51,719 nt of DNA from an uncultured Saprospiraceae bacterium (lineage in GTDB: Bacteria; Bacteroidota; Bacteroidia; Chitinophagales; Saprospiraceae): contig CALJIQ010000047.1 in assembly GCA_937973995.1 (NCBI GenBank), positions 1-51,719 of the forward strand. Direction: 5' to 3'. A program made the position numbers and the translations under genes. Shown one piece after another: positions 35,471 to 44,350 of this stretch. Under the pieces are notes generated by a model, which was not told the origin of the DNA, did no database searches, and saw nothing but the letters and a program-made list of their open reading frames with translations. Each line of letters begins with the position of its first letter. Position 1 is the stretch's first letter.

Positions 35471-38400
35471 TTACAACGCTCTAATCTTAATATTCCGAAA
35501 AGCCACTCGATCTCCATGATCTTGCAGTGCAATGTGCCCTTTTCGGTAAGTACCAAAACCCTTCATGTCTTTAAACTTACTGCCAGCAATCATCTTGGTC
35601 CATTCGTCATTAAACATTTCAAATTCTACCACTTTTCGACCATTGAGCCAATGTTGCGTTTTACCCTTATTAACGACTAAACGTATTTCATTCCACTGAT
35701 TGGCAGGACGAACGGTTTCATATTTACACTCGATCATATCGTATAAATCACCTGCTCGGTGGGTTTGGATTTTGGCGTCGGGATGGCAGGTGTTATCTAG
35801 TATTTGCATCTCTGGTCCTGTTTGCCAAACATAGTCAAAATCTTCATTTTCATGGACATTGTAGATGATGCCGCTATTGCCACAGTTGGCGATTTTCCAT
35901 TCTAATTTTAACTCATAATTTTCATATGCTTGGTCGGAGATAATGTCTCCACCGTCTTTCGCCTGCCAAGCGCCATCTTCTTTTTGGGCAGAGTCTAGAT
36001 ATAATTCTCCATTCTTTATCTTCCAACTACTACCGATGGTTTGTTTATTAAAATTACGCCAGCCTTTGGTAGAAGTACCATCAAATAATAAGGACCAGCC
36101 TGCTGCTTTTTCTGCTGCGCTTAAACTGTTAATGGCTACTGGTGCAGGGGCAGTAGTTTTAGTGCCAGGATTATTTTGTGGAATGGCGTTCATGGTGTAC
36201 CATGCTTCGGTGGTCCATAATTCATTACCATTATTACTAACAAAAGGCTTCTTTAAATGGACATAAATTAGATGGTCTTCTTCCATACCAGCTAATTCTA
36301 AAAATACCTTTTTGTTATCATCGGAGACATTGACGGATAGAATATTCAATGGCTTATCATCTAATTTTGGGCCACCATATTCTTTAGTCGGTAAGTAGTA
36401 CCATTGGCGGATTTCGTAATCCTCTTTTGACCAACCATCACCTGCCACTAAAGGCTCTGTAAATTCTATTTCCACACCATTGGACTTTGCTCGTACTGCC
36501 AACATTTCAAAAGTAGGTTGTTCATTATAGGCCACTTTTTGTAAACCATACCACAGTTTTTGATTCTGTTGCCAGTTACCCGTAGAACCAACACCACCAA
36601 TATACAAGGCGCCATCAGGCCCCCAAACTAAGCGATTAACTCCTGCTTCTAAACCTTGTATAAATCGGAAAACGCAGCCTTGATACTGTCCATTTACTTT
36701 TTCTACAAACACCCGTTTCACGCCCCCATGCGTTACCTCTCCATGGATCATTTGCCCTTTATATGGTCCATCATTTAAATAGGATGGAGTAGTGGGGGAG
36801 TTGCCAATTTCATCTTGTGGTAGCCAAACAACAGGTTTCTTTTCTGTTAAGTTTGCGGTACCCTCAAAATCAACGGAACGAGAACCAAACCAGTCTCCTT
36901 TAGTGACATGCACAATCTTACTAGAAGGCAACCAGTCTCCCTGATTGTCCGCTACAAAGATTTCATTATCTACACCAATGCCGATTCCGTTAGGGGTACG
37001 AAGACCCGTAGCTAAAAATTCGATAGCGCCCGTTTCTTTAGAGATTTTCACTGCATTCCCCCTATGCTTAGGTTGGTTCAAAGCACTAGCCCCACCTGGT
37101 AAAATACCCGTAGCTAGAGTGGCATAGAAGTGCCCATCTTTATATTCTAGACCAAAACCAAATTCGTGGAAATTAGCGGTAACATCCCAGGCATTACAAA
37201 CTGTTTGATAGTCATCAATTAGATCATCCCCATTGGTATCTACTAGCTTGGTTAACTCTTGTTTTTGCATAATATAAATCGCTCCATCTACTACTTTTAA
37301 TCCCAATGGTTCTGCTAATCCCGAGGCTATTTTTTTTGTGGTCATTTTTTCAGGATCTCCACTTTTTGCACCTTCTACGATATAGACTGCACCTTCTGAA
37401 TCCCAAGTGCTGACAACCAATCTGCCATCTGGTAAAAAATCCATTCCGCCTACCTTTGGTAAGAAATCATTCGGGCGTGCTTGTGCTAAATCATAACTAG
37501 GATGTACCTCTTTTAAAGGACCTTGATCGCCAGGGATACTAGAGGATTTTCCGAAAATAGTACCCGATTCAGGAGCATCGGTTTTTTTGTGGGTTAAGGT
37601 GGTGACGGGTACGGTAACAAATTCCCCTGAATCAAAAGATCGCCATTTTAAGAAAAGCGCTTGTCCGCCTCCTTGTTCAAAAAACTCTACTCGGAAAGGA
37701 TGATAGCCTTTGCGTAGGGCTAACTCTCCATCTACATTTTGAGTGCCGTGCAAGCCATCATTATTGATAACTTCTTGTCCATTGACCAATAAGCGAGAAC
37801 CATCATCACTGGCCAATCGGAAAACGACATTGGTAGAATTGCGAATATTAAAATAACCTTCGATAGCCAACGCAAAATTATCTTGTAAAGGACCAAAATC
37901 ATCTCCTTCCGCATCTATTTCCGGAATAACCCCTTCAAAGACAGGAGTTGCCTCCCAATTTACGTCTGCTAATTTGTTGAGACTCTTTTCAAATACATAC
38001 GCTTTTAAAACAGCCCCGGGTACCATATCCTTTTCTTCTAGCCCTTCTTCTCCTGAAATTAGATCACTATCTTCTGGAACTTTGGTCGCTGCCATAGCGG
38101 CGAGTTCTTTTTCCTCTTCGGCATCCATATTCATGATATACCCCACCATTTCTTTTATATCTACTTCGTCTAAATCAGGATGTGCTGACATCGCTGCTTC
38201 GCCCCAAACGCCTGCACCTCCATTTTTTACTTTGCCTACTAGCAAATTAACATTTTCTTCGGTGTTTCGATATTTTAAAGCTATTTCTTGATAGGCAGGA
38301 CCAATGGTTCGGATGTGGGTATTATGACAAGTTTTGCAGTCACTTCTAGCCATTAGTCTAGCTCCCAATGGTATATCCTCCGCTTCTTCTTCCACTAGTT

Positions 38401-39145
38401 TATTTTTATTTTCTATGAGTGGTTTGGCTACAAAAGTGGTGGCAAAATTGGTCGTGCCATTCCTATTTAAAGTAAGCGTTCCATCTATATTTTGAGAGAC
38501 TAGATTTTGGACAGCAACGTCTTCCATACTGGCAATATCTAATTGCCCATCTGTTACGATATTATCTTTTGAAACGATAGAACTTAGATTGGTTTTTAAT
38601 TGTACGGTCACACCATCAGGAACGCCTTTGGTCGTAAAGTTTCTTTCAAAACCCGATAAACCTGTTTCCGTTTTAATAAATTCAGGACGTTCTTCTATCG
38701 TTACTTGTTTGCCGTCGGATAAGGTAGCTTGATAGGTTAGTACCACACGCCCTTTCTCAAAACGATGCCCTTTGTATTGCAGGCTTGCTTGTGCGGGGTT
38801 TCCATTCTGTTGAAGGAGCCAAGGATTTGGGTGCTTATTCTCAAACCAGCTATTTCCCAAAGTACTTGGTTGTGGACCATGTAGGGTTGTATATACCGCT
38901 CCATCCAAATTCACATTTCCTTTCCACACTTTGTACAAGGCGCAAGTTTGGGTATTGTACGCCGCCCATACATCATCATGCAATGCAAGCGTTATCATAC
39001 GAGGTTGCTGATCTAATACGGATCGAAATACCCACGGACTTAAGGGACGATCAATATCTACTGCATTGGTAGAAGAAGTACTAGCACAATGCCATAAAAG
39101 CACAGCTACTAGCACAGCGGCGAGGGTCTTAACAATTAGTTTCAT
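35471..39145 (-). CDS. Cytochrome c / PA14 / beta-propeller / DUF1080 multidomain lipoprotein
   Basis: The protein has 1,224 residues. A signal ends at LLWHCAS (Cys20, probable lipid anchor). A cytochrome c unit with CKTCH (about 268-272) and a likely Met ligand near MSAHPDLD is followed by a PA14 domain (about 378-512), then a sorbosone dehydrogenase-like six-bladed propeller (about 550-875, PDGRLVVSTWD, GLRTPNGIGIG, VWGPDGALYIGG). The C-terminal domain is DUF1080 (about 1015-1224, GWSLLFDGTSTKGWRNF and NSGIIYNV), the 3-keto-disaccharide hydrolase/GH16-like fold. This suggests periplasmic or surface oxidation of a sugar with electrons passed to heme and cleavage of the keto-glycoside by the last domain; substrate is inferred. 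It stands alone. Confidence 0.87.
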   Translation of the reverse strand: MKLIVKTLAAVLVAVLLWHCASTSSTNAVDIDRPLSPWVFRSVLDQQPRMITLALHDDVWAAYNTQTCALYKVWKGNVNLDGAVYTTLHGPQPSTLGNSWFENKHPNPWLLQQNGNPAQASLQYKGHRFEKGRVVLTYQATLSDGKQVTIEERPEFIKTETGLSGFERNFTTKGVPDGVTVQLKTNLSSIVSKDNIVTDGQLDIASMEDVAVQNLVSQNIDGTLTLNRNGTTNFATTFVAKPLIENKNKLVEEEAEDIPLGARLMARSDCKTCHNTHIRTIGPAYQEIALKYRNTEENVNLLVGKVKNGGAGVWGEAAMSAHPDLDEVDIKEMVGYIMNMDAEEEKELAAMAATKVPEDSDLISGEEGLEEKDMVPGAVLKAYVFEKSLNKLADVNWEATPVFEGVIPEIDAEGDDFGPLQDNFALAIEGYFNIRNSTNVVFRLASDDGSRLLVNGQEVINNDGLHGTQNVDGELALRKGYHPFRVEFFEQGGGQALFLKWRSFDSGEFVTVPVTTLTHKKTDAPESGTIFGKSSSIPGDQGPLKEVHPSYDLAQARPNDFLPKVGGMDFLPDGRLVVSTWDSEGAVYIVEGAKSGDPEKMTTKKIASGLAEPLGLKVVDGAIYIMQKQELTKLVDTNGDDLIDDYQTVCNAWDVTANFHEFGFGLEYKDGHFYATLATGILPGGASALNQPKHRGNAVKISKETGAIEFLATGLRTPNGIGIGVDNEIFVADNQGDWLPSSKIVHVTKGDWFGSRSVDFEGTANLTEKKPVVWLPQDEIGNSPTTPSYLNDGPYKGQMIHGEVTHGGVKRVFVEKVNGQYQGCVFRFIQGLEAGVNRLVWGPDGALYIGGVGSTGNWQQNQKLWYGLQKVAYNEQPTFEMLAVRAKSNGVEIEFTEPLVAGDGWSKEDYEIRQWYYLPTKEYGGPKLDDKPLNILSVNVSDDNKKVFLELAGMEEDHLIYVHLKKPFVSNNGNELWTTEAWYTMNAIPQNNPGTKTTAPAPVAINSLSAAEKAAGWSLLFDGTSTKGWRNFNKQTIGSSWKIKNGELYLDSAQKEDGAWQAKDGGDIISDQAYENYELKLEWKIANCGNSGIIYNVHENEDFDYVWQTGPEMQILDNTCHPDAKIQTHRAGDLYDMIECKYETVRPANQWNEIRLVVNKGKTQHWLNGRKVVEFEMFNDEWTKMIAGSKFKDMKGFGTYRKGHIALQDHGDRVAFRNIKIRAL

Positions 39146-39421
39146 CTTTTGAATTTGAATATTTGCTGGTGTAGTTGTTGAAATTTTAAACTAAGGTAGA
39201 AAAATATAGTCAAAGGATGGGAGTTATTAATTCATATTCTAGTCATTCTTTGGAGTATCTTATCTTTGCGCTTCGTAATCGCCAATGTTAATTGGCTGAT
39301 TTCTAACAGAAGCTATTCTTCAGGGGTTAGGAAATAAATAAACTACCCAAATTGGTTATTATTTACCTAAGCCCTTATTTTAAGCCTACCAATTAAAATT
39401 GGTGGTTACAGGAAAAAAAAT

Positions 39422-40453
39422 ATGAAAAATATTGTTGCCCTTGTTTTTACTATTGTTCTTTTATTTAGTTGTTCTTGTCAACCAGATGGCAATGCGGGTT
39501 CAACGCCAAAAGCAACTACCTCAACTGCTGCTAAACCAGCTCCCAAAATGAAAATCCCTAAATTTGATCGAGACTCTGCCTATCAATTTATTGCGGCACA
39601 AGCTGCCTTTGGCCCTAGAGTGCCTAATACCCCTGCACATACCGCTTGTAAAAATTATTTAGCAGGAAAGTTGGCAGACTTTGGAGCGACGGTGATAGAA
39701 CAAGATTTTAAAGTGAAAGCTTACACAGGAACTACCTTAAATGCTACCAATATTATCGGTCAATTTAATCCTACTGCTCCAAAAAGAATCGTTTTAGCAG
39801 CCCATTGGGATTCCAGGCATATTGCGGATTATGATCCGGATGAATCTAAAAGAAAAGAACCGGTAATGGGGGTGGACGACGGAGCGAGTGGAGTAGGTGT
39901 TTTATTAGAAATAGCTAGACAACTTGGTGCAAATCCTATTGAAAATTTAGGGATAGACATTATTTTTTTTGATGCAGAAGATCACGGAGAAGGTGGTGAG
40001 GGAAATGTAGAATCTTGGGGCTTAGGCTCTCAGCATTGGTCTCGGAATTTTCATGTTAGTGGTTATCGAGCAGATTATGGTATTCTATTAGATATGGTAG
40101 GGAGCAAAAATGCCCGCTTTCCAATAGAAGGTACTTCCGCTAGATATGCCCCGAATATCGTTAGAAAAGTGTGGCGTTTAGCGCAAGGGATGGGATATGG
40201 AGACTATTTTTCCGCTCAGAATGTAGGAGGCATTACGGATGACCATTATTTTGTGAATACCATTGCTCGGATTCCAATGATTGATATCATCAATCTTCCT
40301 ATCAAAAGCGACAAAGACACCGACGAAATATTTGTGAATCATTGGCATACCACTCATGATACAATGGAAAATATAGATAAGCGAACTTTACGAGCAGTTG
40401 GGCAGGTGGTACTAGCGGTTGTGTATAATGAGGCGATGGGAAGACTGCAGTAA
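39422..40453 (+). CDS. M28-family zinc peptidase lipoprotein, glutaminyl cyclase-like
   Basis: The protein has 343 residues with a lipoprotein signal (LLFSCSC, Cys17 or 19) and a Thr/Ala/Pro-rich linker. The M28/glutaminyl cyclase core follows: FDRDSAYQFIAAQAAFGPRVPNT at about 49-70, AHWDSR (first His ligand, near 127), GVDDGASGVG (Asp ligand, near 152), FFDAEDHGEGG (acidic residues), LDMVGSKNARF and HWHTTHDTMENID (last His). Family members remove N-terminal amino acids or cyclise N-terminal Gln to pyroglutamate; the conserved FGPRVPNT start favours the cyclase-like branch, which modifies T9SS and lipoprotein cargo in Bacteroidota. It is a single gene; the downstream hairpin overlaps the end of proline dehydrogenase. 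Confidence 0.88.
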   Translation: MKNIVALVFTIVLLFSCSCQPDGNAGSTPKATTSTAAKPAPKMKIPKFDRDSAYQFIAAQAAFGPRVPNTPAHTACKNYLAGKLADFGATVIEQDFKVKAYTGTTLNATNIIGQFNPTAPKRIVLAAHWDSRHIADYDPDESKRKEPVMGVDDGASGVGVLLEIARQLGANPIENLGIDIIFFDAEDHGEGGEGNVESWGLGSQHWSRNFHVSGYRADYGILLDMVGSKNARFPIEGTSARYAPNIVRKVWRLAQGMGYGDYFSAQNVGGITDDHYFVNTIARIPMIDIINLPIKSDKDTDEIFVNHWHTTHDTMENIDKRTLRAVGQVVLAVVYNEAMGRLQ

Positions 40454-40464
40454 TGTAGAATGTG

Positions 40465-40530
40465 GAGTGAGGAGTTAATAGTGAGGAGTGCACTCTTAAT
40501 TCCTCACTCTTCACTCTTCACTCTTCACTA
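40465..40530. repeat. Hairpin of GAGTGAGGAG / CACTCTTCACTC words between convergent genes
   Basis: GAGTGAGGAGTTAA (40465-40478) pairs with 40496-40509 with one mismatch, and CACTCTT words run on to 40528. Its right end touches the stop codon of proline dehydrogenase. It belongs to the word-repeat hairpins that end many genes here. Confidence 0.6.
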
Positions 40531-41724
40531 TCTTATTCCTCGTCGTTTCATCTCTCGCAGCACCAATTTATACTCCCGTCCCACCTCTCCGGTGATAGAA
40601 GAATTTTCTTGTGCTCGGCGGATTAAAAAAGGGACCACTTCTTTAACAGGACCATATACCATATATTTAGAAGTGTTATATCCTTCGGCGGCTAGATTAA
40701 AAGTGAGGTTATCACTCATGCCATAGAGTTGGCAAAAAGAGAGATGTGGATGATTTTTCTCAATCCCTTTCTGGTCAATTAGATGGGCTTGTAAAAGGCA
40801 GCTTTCTTGATTATGAGTAGCCGCTACGGAGGCAATTTGTAGATAATGATCTACACAAAATTGAATAGCCGTGTTGTAGTCGTTATCTGTTGTTTTTTTA
40901 TTGGATTGGATGGGAGACGGATAATTCAAATCGAGTGCTCGTTCTCGCTCTTTTTCCATATAGGCGCCTCGTACTAATTTGGCCCCTAGTATATATTTTT
41001 CGGTTTTCGCATCTTCATAAGAATCCATTAAGTATTGCAACTTTCCTTTTCTATAGAGCTGGAACGTATTAAAAACAATTGGGCTTTCTTTATTATACCT
41101 GCGCATCATTCTACGCGTGATAAAATCAATGGTGTCCTGTATCCAACTTTCTTCTGCATCTATAAAAACCTGCACATTTTTTTCGTGGGCGGCGTGGCAG
41201 ATAGAATCTACCCGTTTTAAAATATATTGATACTCTTTAGATTCTTTATTGGTAAGTGGGTCAGAGGATTGTATTTTTTCTAATAGACTCGTTCTGGCTA
41301 AAGCCGTTATTTTTATACTAATCGTAGAAATACTATGCTCTTGTGCTGCAAATTCAATAGCTCGAATAGATTCATTCATGCTATTGTTAAAATCTTTTTC
41401 TGTTGTTTTGCCCTCTGCCCCATAATCTAAAATGGATTTGACCTTGTACTTATACAATCGGTCAATCGCTTCTGAAGACTTTAGTAAAGTCGTGCCTGCA
41501 CAAAACTGTTCGAAGATGGTAGCCTTTACCGTTGACTCTGCAAAAGGAAGATTCCATTTTACTGCTTTTAGGCCAATATTCGATCCTAGCTTAACTAGCC
41601 AGGATTTATTCATCATCTTAAATAGCCTAGCCGACCACCGTAGTTCCTCATCTGTTTTATAAGCAAAAGCGGTAGCGGTATTATTAAAGTTTATATTAAG
41701 TTTGTTTGGTATTGCCTCTTTCAT
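40528..41724 (-). CDS. Proline dehydrogenase (single-domain, FAD-dependent)
   Basis: The protein has 398 residues, the usual length of stand-alone Bacteroidota proline dehydrogenases that oxidise proline to pyrroline-5-carboxylate with FAD and pass electrons to quinone. Motifs: LGAKLVRGAYMEKERERA (substrate and FAD-binding Arg), SVAATHNQES, FCQLYGMSDNLTF and YMVYGPVKEVVPFLIRRAQEN. It starts directly after the aroE stop with no gap (TAAATG), so translation is probably coupled. The pairing of proline breakdown with shikimate synthesis has no obvious pathway reason; it is likely just an operon. No P5C dehydrogenase gene is near. Confidence 0.93.
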   Translation of the reverse strand: MKEAIPNKLNINFNNTATAFAYKTDEELRWSARLFKMMNKSWLVKLGSNIGLKAVKWNLPFAESTVKATIFEQFCAGTTLLKSSEAIDRLYKYKVKSILDYGAEGKTTEKDFNNSMNESIRAIEFAAQEHSISTISIKITALARTSLLEKIQSSDPLTNKESKEYQYILKRVDSICHAAHEKNVQVFIDAEESWIQDTIDFITRRMMRRYNKESPIVFNTFQLYRKGKLQYLMDSYEDAKTEKYILGAKLVRGAYMEKERERALDLNYPSPIQSNKKTTDNDYNTAIQFCVDHYLQIASVAATHNQESCLLQAHLIDQKGIEKNHPHLSFCQLYGMSDNLTFNLAAEGYNTSKYMVYGPVKEVVPFLIRRAQENSSITGEVGREYKLVLREMKRRGIR

Positions 41725-42474
41725 TTACTGATTTTCCTTTGTCCAAATACGCCAAGATTTTTCGGCTTGCAGTATCAACATCTCTAGTCCATTTTTGGTA
41801 GAAGCCCCTTGCTGAGCACCTTTTTTTAAAAATAAAGTTTCAGCTGGGTTATAGACCAAATCGTAAAAATAATGTTGATCGCTTGTTGCTTCATAAGGTA
41901 GATCGGGACAGGTCTCATAATTAGGAGACATCCCAAGGGGAGTCGTATTGATAACGAGTTGGTAGTCTTTAAGTTTTGCAGCAGTCAAAGATTCATAAGT
42001 TAGGCAATCTTTTTTCTTTTTCCTAGATACAAATTGATAATAAATACCCAATTTTTCAAGTACGTACTTGACTGCTTTAGCGGCTCCTCCTGTTCCCAAA
42101 ATGAGTGCTTTCAACTCGGTAATAGGTGGCGTGGTATGTAAGAAATTTACTAAAGAAACCTCAAAGCCATATATGTCACTATTATATCCTTTTACTTTTC
42201 CATTCTTTTTTAGGATGGTATTGACTGCACCTACCTCGGCTGCGGCTTCATCAATCTCATCTAGATAAGGCATAACCGCTTGCTTATAAGGGATGGTTAC
42301 ATTCAATCCTTTTATGGTAGGGTTATTCAACAGATTTGGTAACTCTGTTATGTCTTCAATAGGATATAATTCATAATGAAAATCAGGAATGCCCTCTTCC
42401 TCAAATTTCTCTGAGAAATATTTCTTTGAAAAAGAATGGGTTAACGGATAGCCGATTAATCCTAGTTGGTGCAT
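41725..42474 (-). CDS. aroE: Shikimate dehydrogenase
   Basis: The protein has 249 residues. The N-terminal substrate half has GYPLTHSFSKKYF and NVTIPYKQAVMPYLDEID (catalytic Lys and Asp), the NADP half has LGTGGAAKAVKYVL, and the core shows AVNTILKKNGKVKGYNSDIYG and VINTTPLGMSPN. The C-terminal NGLEMLILQAEKSWRIW also fits. It reduces 3-dehydroshikimate to shikimate with NADPH in aromatic amino acid synthesis. It abuts proline dehydrogenase downstream with no gap. Element C copy 3 lies just upstream and separates it from the DUF368 gene. Confidence 0.95.
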   Translation of the reverse strand: MHQLGLIGYPLTHSFSKKYFSEKFEEEGIPDFHYELYPIEDITELPNLLNNPTIKGLNVTIPYKQAVMPYLDEIDEAAAEVGAVNTILKKNGKVKGYNSDIYGFEVSLVNFLHTTPPITELKALILGTGGAAKAVKYVLEKLGIYYQFVSRKKKKDCLTYESLTAAKLKDYQLVINTTPLGMSPNYETCPDLPYEATSDQHYFYDLVYNPAETLFLKKGAQQGASTKNGLEMLILQAEKSWRIWTKENQ

Positions 42475-42482
42475 GTGAGAAT

Positions 42483-42543
42483 TGGTGTTATGGTGTTATG
42501 GTGTTATGGCTTTGTGGCCATAGAGCCATAATGCCAAAACGCC
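42483..42543. repeat. Hairpin of TGGTGTTATGG / GCCATAATGCC words (element C, copy 3)
   Basis: TGGTGTTATGGTGTTATGGC words (42483-42510) face GCCATAGAGCCATAATGCCA words (42517-42543) and can pair over 20 or more bases around GTG. It lies between the DUF368 stop and the aroE start on the same strand. Confidence 0.65.
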
Positions 42544-42547
42544 TATT

Positions 42548-43489
42548 TTAATCATTCAACTTCCTGCCTAGTCGTTCCACAATAAAGACAGAAAGAAATC
42601 CAATCAGCATAGCAATCAGCACACCTACTAACTGTGGGTCTCCCTGATAAGCAGCAGGTAATACGCTTTCTTCTATAAATGGAACGGTCTCTCCCTTACT
42701 GTTGACTCTAGTAGAGATAACATTTCTCCAAGGCCAAAGTTTATTTAAGGACCCGAGCATGAAACCGGTAAGAAGTGCTAGGGTAGGGCTTTTATAATTT
42801 TTAAAAGTCCAAGATAGTACTCTAGAAAAAGTCATGAGCCCTAATAAACAGCCTGCGGCAAATACGCCCACAATCATCAAACTTTCGCTATCAAAGGTGG
42901 TCAATGCATTTTTGACGGTAGGAATGATAAAAGAGTACATGCCCATAATTAATAAAATAAAACTTCCTGAAATACCGGGTAAGATTAAGGCCGAGATGGC
43001 AATTGCACCAGACAGGAACACAAACCACAAGGCTTCATTTCCTTGAGCAGGACTAGCTACCGTAATATAATAGGCGAAAGCAGTTCCTACTAGCAAGGCA
43101 ATTATTTCTGATAGTCCCCACTTAAGTACTTGTTTTCCAATAAAAATAGCAGAGCTAATAATTAAACCAAAGAAGAACGCCCATAGCATTTCGGGATAGG
43201 TCTCTAATAAATGGGTCACACCAAACACGCCTACCACGACCCCTACTCCCATCCCTATTAATAAGGTCACTAGAAATGTCCCGTTAATAGCTAACCAAAA
43301 ACCACTTACCCCTTCTTGCTTAAACGTTTTCACTAAAGATGGACTAAAGGCTTTTATGGTATTCAATAACTTTTCATAGATGCCAGTTATAAAAGCGATG
43401 GTACCGCCCGATACACCTGGAATGACTTCCGCTATGCCCATTGCCATGCCTTTTAAGGCTAAACTAATGAAAGAGGTTGGTTGATTCAT
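42548..43489 (-). CDS. DUF368 undecaprenyl-phosphate translocase-like membrane protein
   Basis: The protein has 313 residues and about eight to nine membrane helices. The family motif is at the start: GMAMGIAEVIPGVSGGTIAFITGIYE (about residues 14-40), repeated in inverted form near 170 (ALILPGISGSFILLIMGMY). DUF368 (PopT type) proteins return undecaprenyl phosphate across the inner membrane for reuse in cell-wall synthesis. That links it to the PAP2 phosphatase and M15/EnvC genes in this window, but not by operon. It precedes aroE on the minus strand with a 73-base gap filled by a hairpin. Its upstream side is the long gap with the RNA candidate. Confidence 0.9.
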   Translation of the reverse strand: MNQPTSFISLALKGMAMGIAEVIPGVSGGTIAFITGIYEKLLNTIKAFSPSLVKTFKQEGVSGFWLAINGTFLVTLLIGMGVGVVVGVFGVTHLLETYPEMLWAFFFGLIISSAIFIGKQVLKWGLSEIIALLVGTAFAYYITVASPAQGNEALWFVFLSGAIAISALILPGISGSFILLIMGMYSFIIPTVKNALTTFDSESLMIVGVFAAGCLLGLMTFSRVLSWTFKNYKSPTLALLTGFMLGSLNKLWPWRNVISTRVNSKGETVPFIEESVLPAAYQGDPQLVGVLIAMLIGFLSVFIVERLGRKLND

Positions 43490-43853
43490 ATTTTTTTCTT
43501 CGTGGCTTAATGCTTTATATAAGAAATTCTTCGAGTGTAGCCCTATTAAGTTTCCCAGTACATAGAATAATGTGGAAATTGGATGAATTAAAAGTCAAAT
43601 TGGATGGCAGCTAAGCTAATTTGAGCGGCTAGAAATAGTCTCTTTTTCTAAGAATTTGTCTAAATCAAGGCTTTTTTTTCCCTTTTTTTAAAGAAAATAA
43701 AGCTAAAAATGAGAAAATTTATTTTAAAAATAATCACAAATGATTATTTTTTTTCGATTAAAAAATGTAAATAATCATTGATAATCAGTTGATTAAGGTA
43801 TTTTTGATTGAATTTAATGATTTTTATTTTTTCACAAAAAGCCAAATCTGTAT
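43490..43853. other. AT-rich spacer upstream of the DUF368 gene and of the RNA candidate
   Basis: No gene is seen. It holds T-runs near 43667-43690, an AATAATC-ACAAAT-GATTATT palindrome (about 43729-43748), and repeated GATTA words to about 43800. Promoters for DUF368 (minus) should lie here but I cannot place one with confidence. Confidence 0.4.
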
Positions 43854-43884
43854 TTTGGATAACCTTGAAATGCTTGCATCTTTG
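43854..43884 (+). promoter_or_regulatory. Bacteroidota-type promoter for the RNA candidate
   Basis: TTTG at 43854-43857 and CATCTTTG at 43877-43884 are separated by 19 bases. This fits the Bacteroidota sigma consensus (TTTG, 17-23 bases, TAnnTTTG) apart from one base. Transcription would start near 43890. Confidence 0.55.
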
Positions 43885-43888
43885 TAAT

Positions 43889-44174
43889 GTAATCAAGAGG
43901 AAATAAAAAAACTCTTGAAGCTAAATAAAAGATTTAGCTAATAATTTTAGGATATGTTCATGGGATTTTAGTTACAACGAGGCTTTCTTTAGTGGGATTT
44001 AGAAAGCCCCGTTGAACTAAACTTTTTGAACGATTGACCACAAGGGTCAAACCTACAATCGAGACAGTTCACACACTTCAATATATAAATGAACTAAAGA
44101 TATAATTTTGGATATGTTCATGGGATTATAATTTGTTGTAAAAAAGCCTTGCAGGGATGCAAGGCTTTTTTTTT
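43889..44174 (+). ncRNA. Candidate structured RNA with two identical 18-base boxes and a terminator
   Basis: After a promoter-like sequence, successive helices can form: TCAAGAG / CTCTTGA (43893-43899 with 43912-43918), AGCTAAAT / ATTTAGCT (43919-43926 with 43932-43939), a 20-bp stem 43968-43988 with 44001-44020, and TTGACC / GGGTCAA around 44034-44049. The 18-base box GGATATGTTCATGGGATT occurs at 43950-43967 and again at 44110-44127, each followed by a hairpin. The end is a strong terminator at 44143-44174. No open frame longer than a few codons spans it. It does not show the hallmarks of tmRNA, RNase P RNA or SRP RNA. Alternatives: two tandem small RNAs, or a leader of the zinc-ribbon gene with internal termination. 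Confidence 0.55.
44143..44174 (+). terminator. Strong rho-independent terminator
   Basis: AAAGCCTTGCA (44143-44153) pairs exactly with TGCAAGGCTTT (44158-44168) around GGGA and is followed by nine T residues. It is the best intrinsic terminator in the window. Confidence 0.88.
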
Positions 44175-44253
44175 GGCATTTCTGAAAAATCAAAAACCAT
44201 AGTTTTTACATCATATGGGCTTCGGCAATAAATATCCTACCTACATAGGTATT

Positions 44254-44350
44254 TCCCGCCAAGTCTCGCAAAGGTTTCGCAAAGTACGCTAAGTTAGTCC
44301 GAGGTCTAGCTTTGCGTACCTTAGCGTATCCTTAGCGAGACTTTGCGGGA
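44254..44350. repeat. Long hairpin of CGCAAAG / CTTAGCG words
   Basis: The left arm (44254-44293: TCCCGCCAAGTCTCGCAAAG and on to TACGCTAAG) pairs imperfectly with the right arm (44320-44350: CTTAGCG ... GCGAGACTTTGCGGGA). Words of this type occur in repeats of many bacterial genomes. It lies 140 bases before the zinc-ribbon gene. Confidence 0.65.

Noticed and set aside
43889-44174. tmRNA, RNase P RNA, 6S RNA or SRP RNA
   Set aside because: None of the hallmark sequences of tmRNA, RNase P or SRP RNA is present, and the layout with two identical boxes fits none of them, 6S RNA included.
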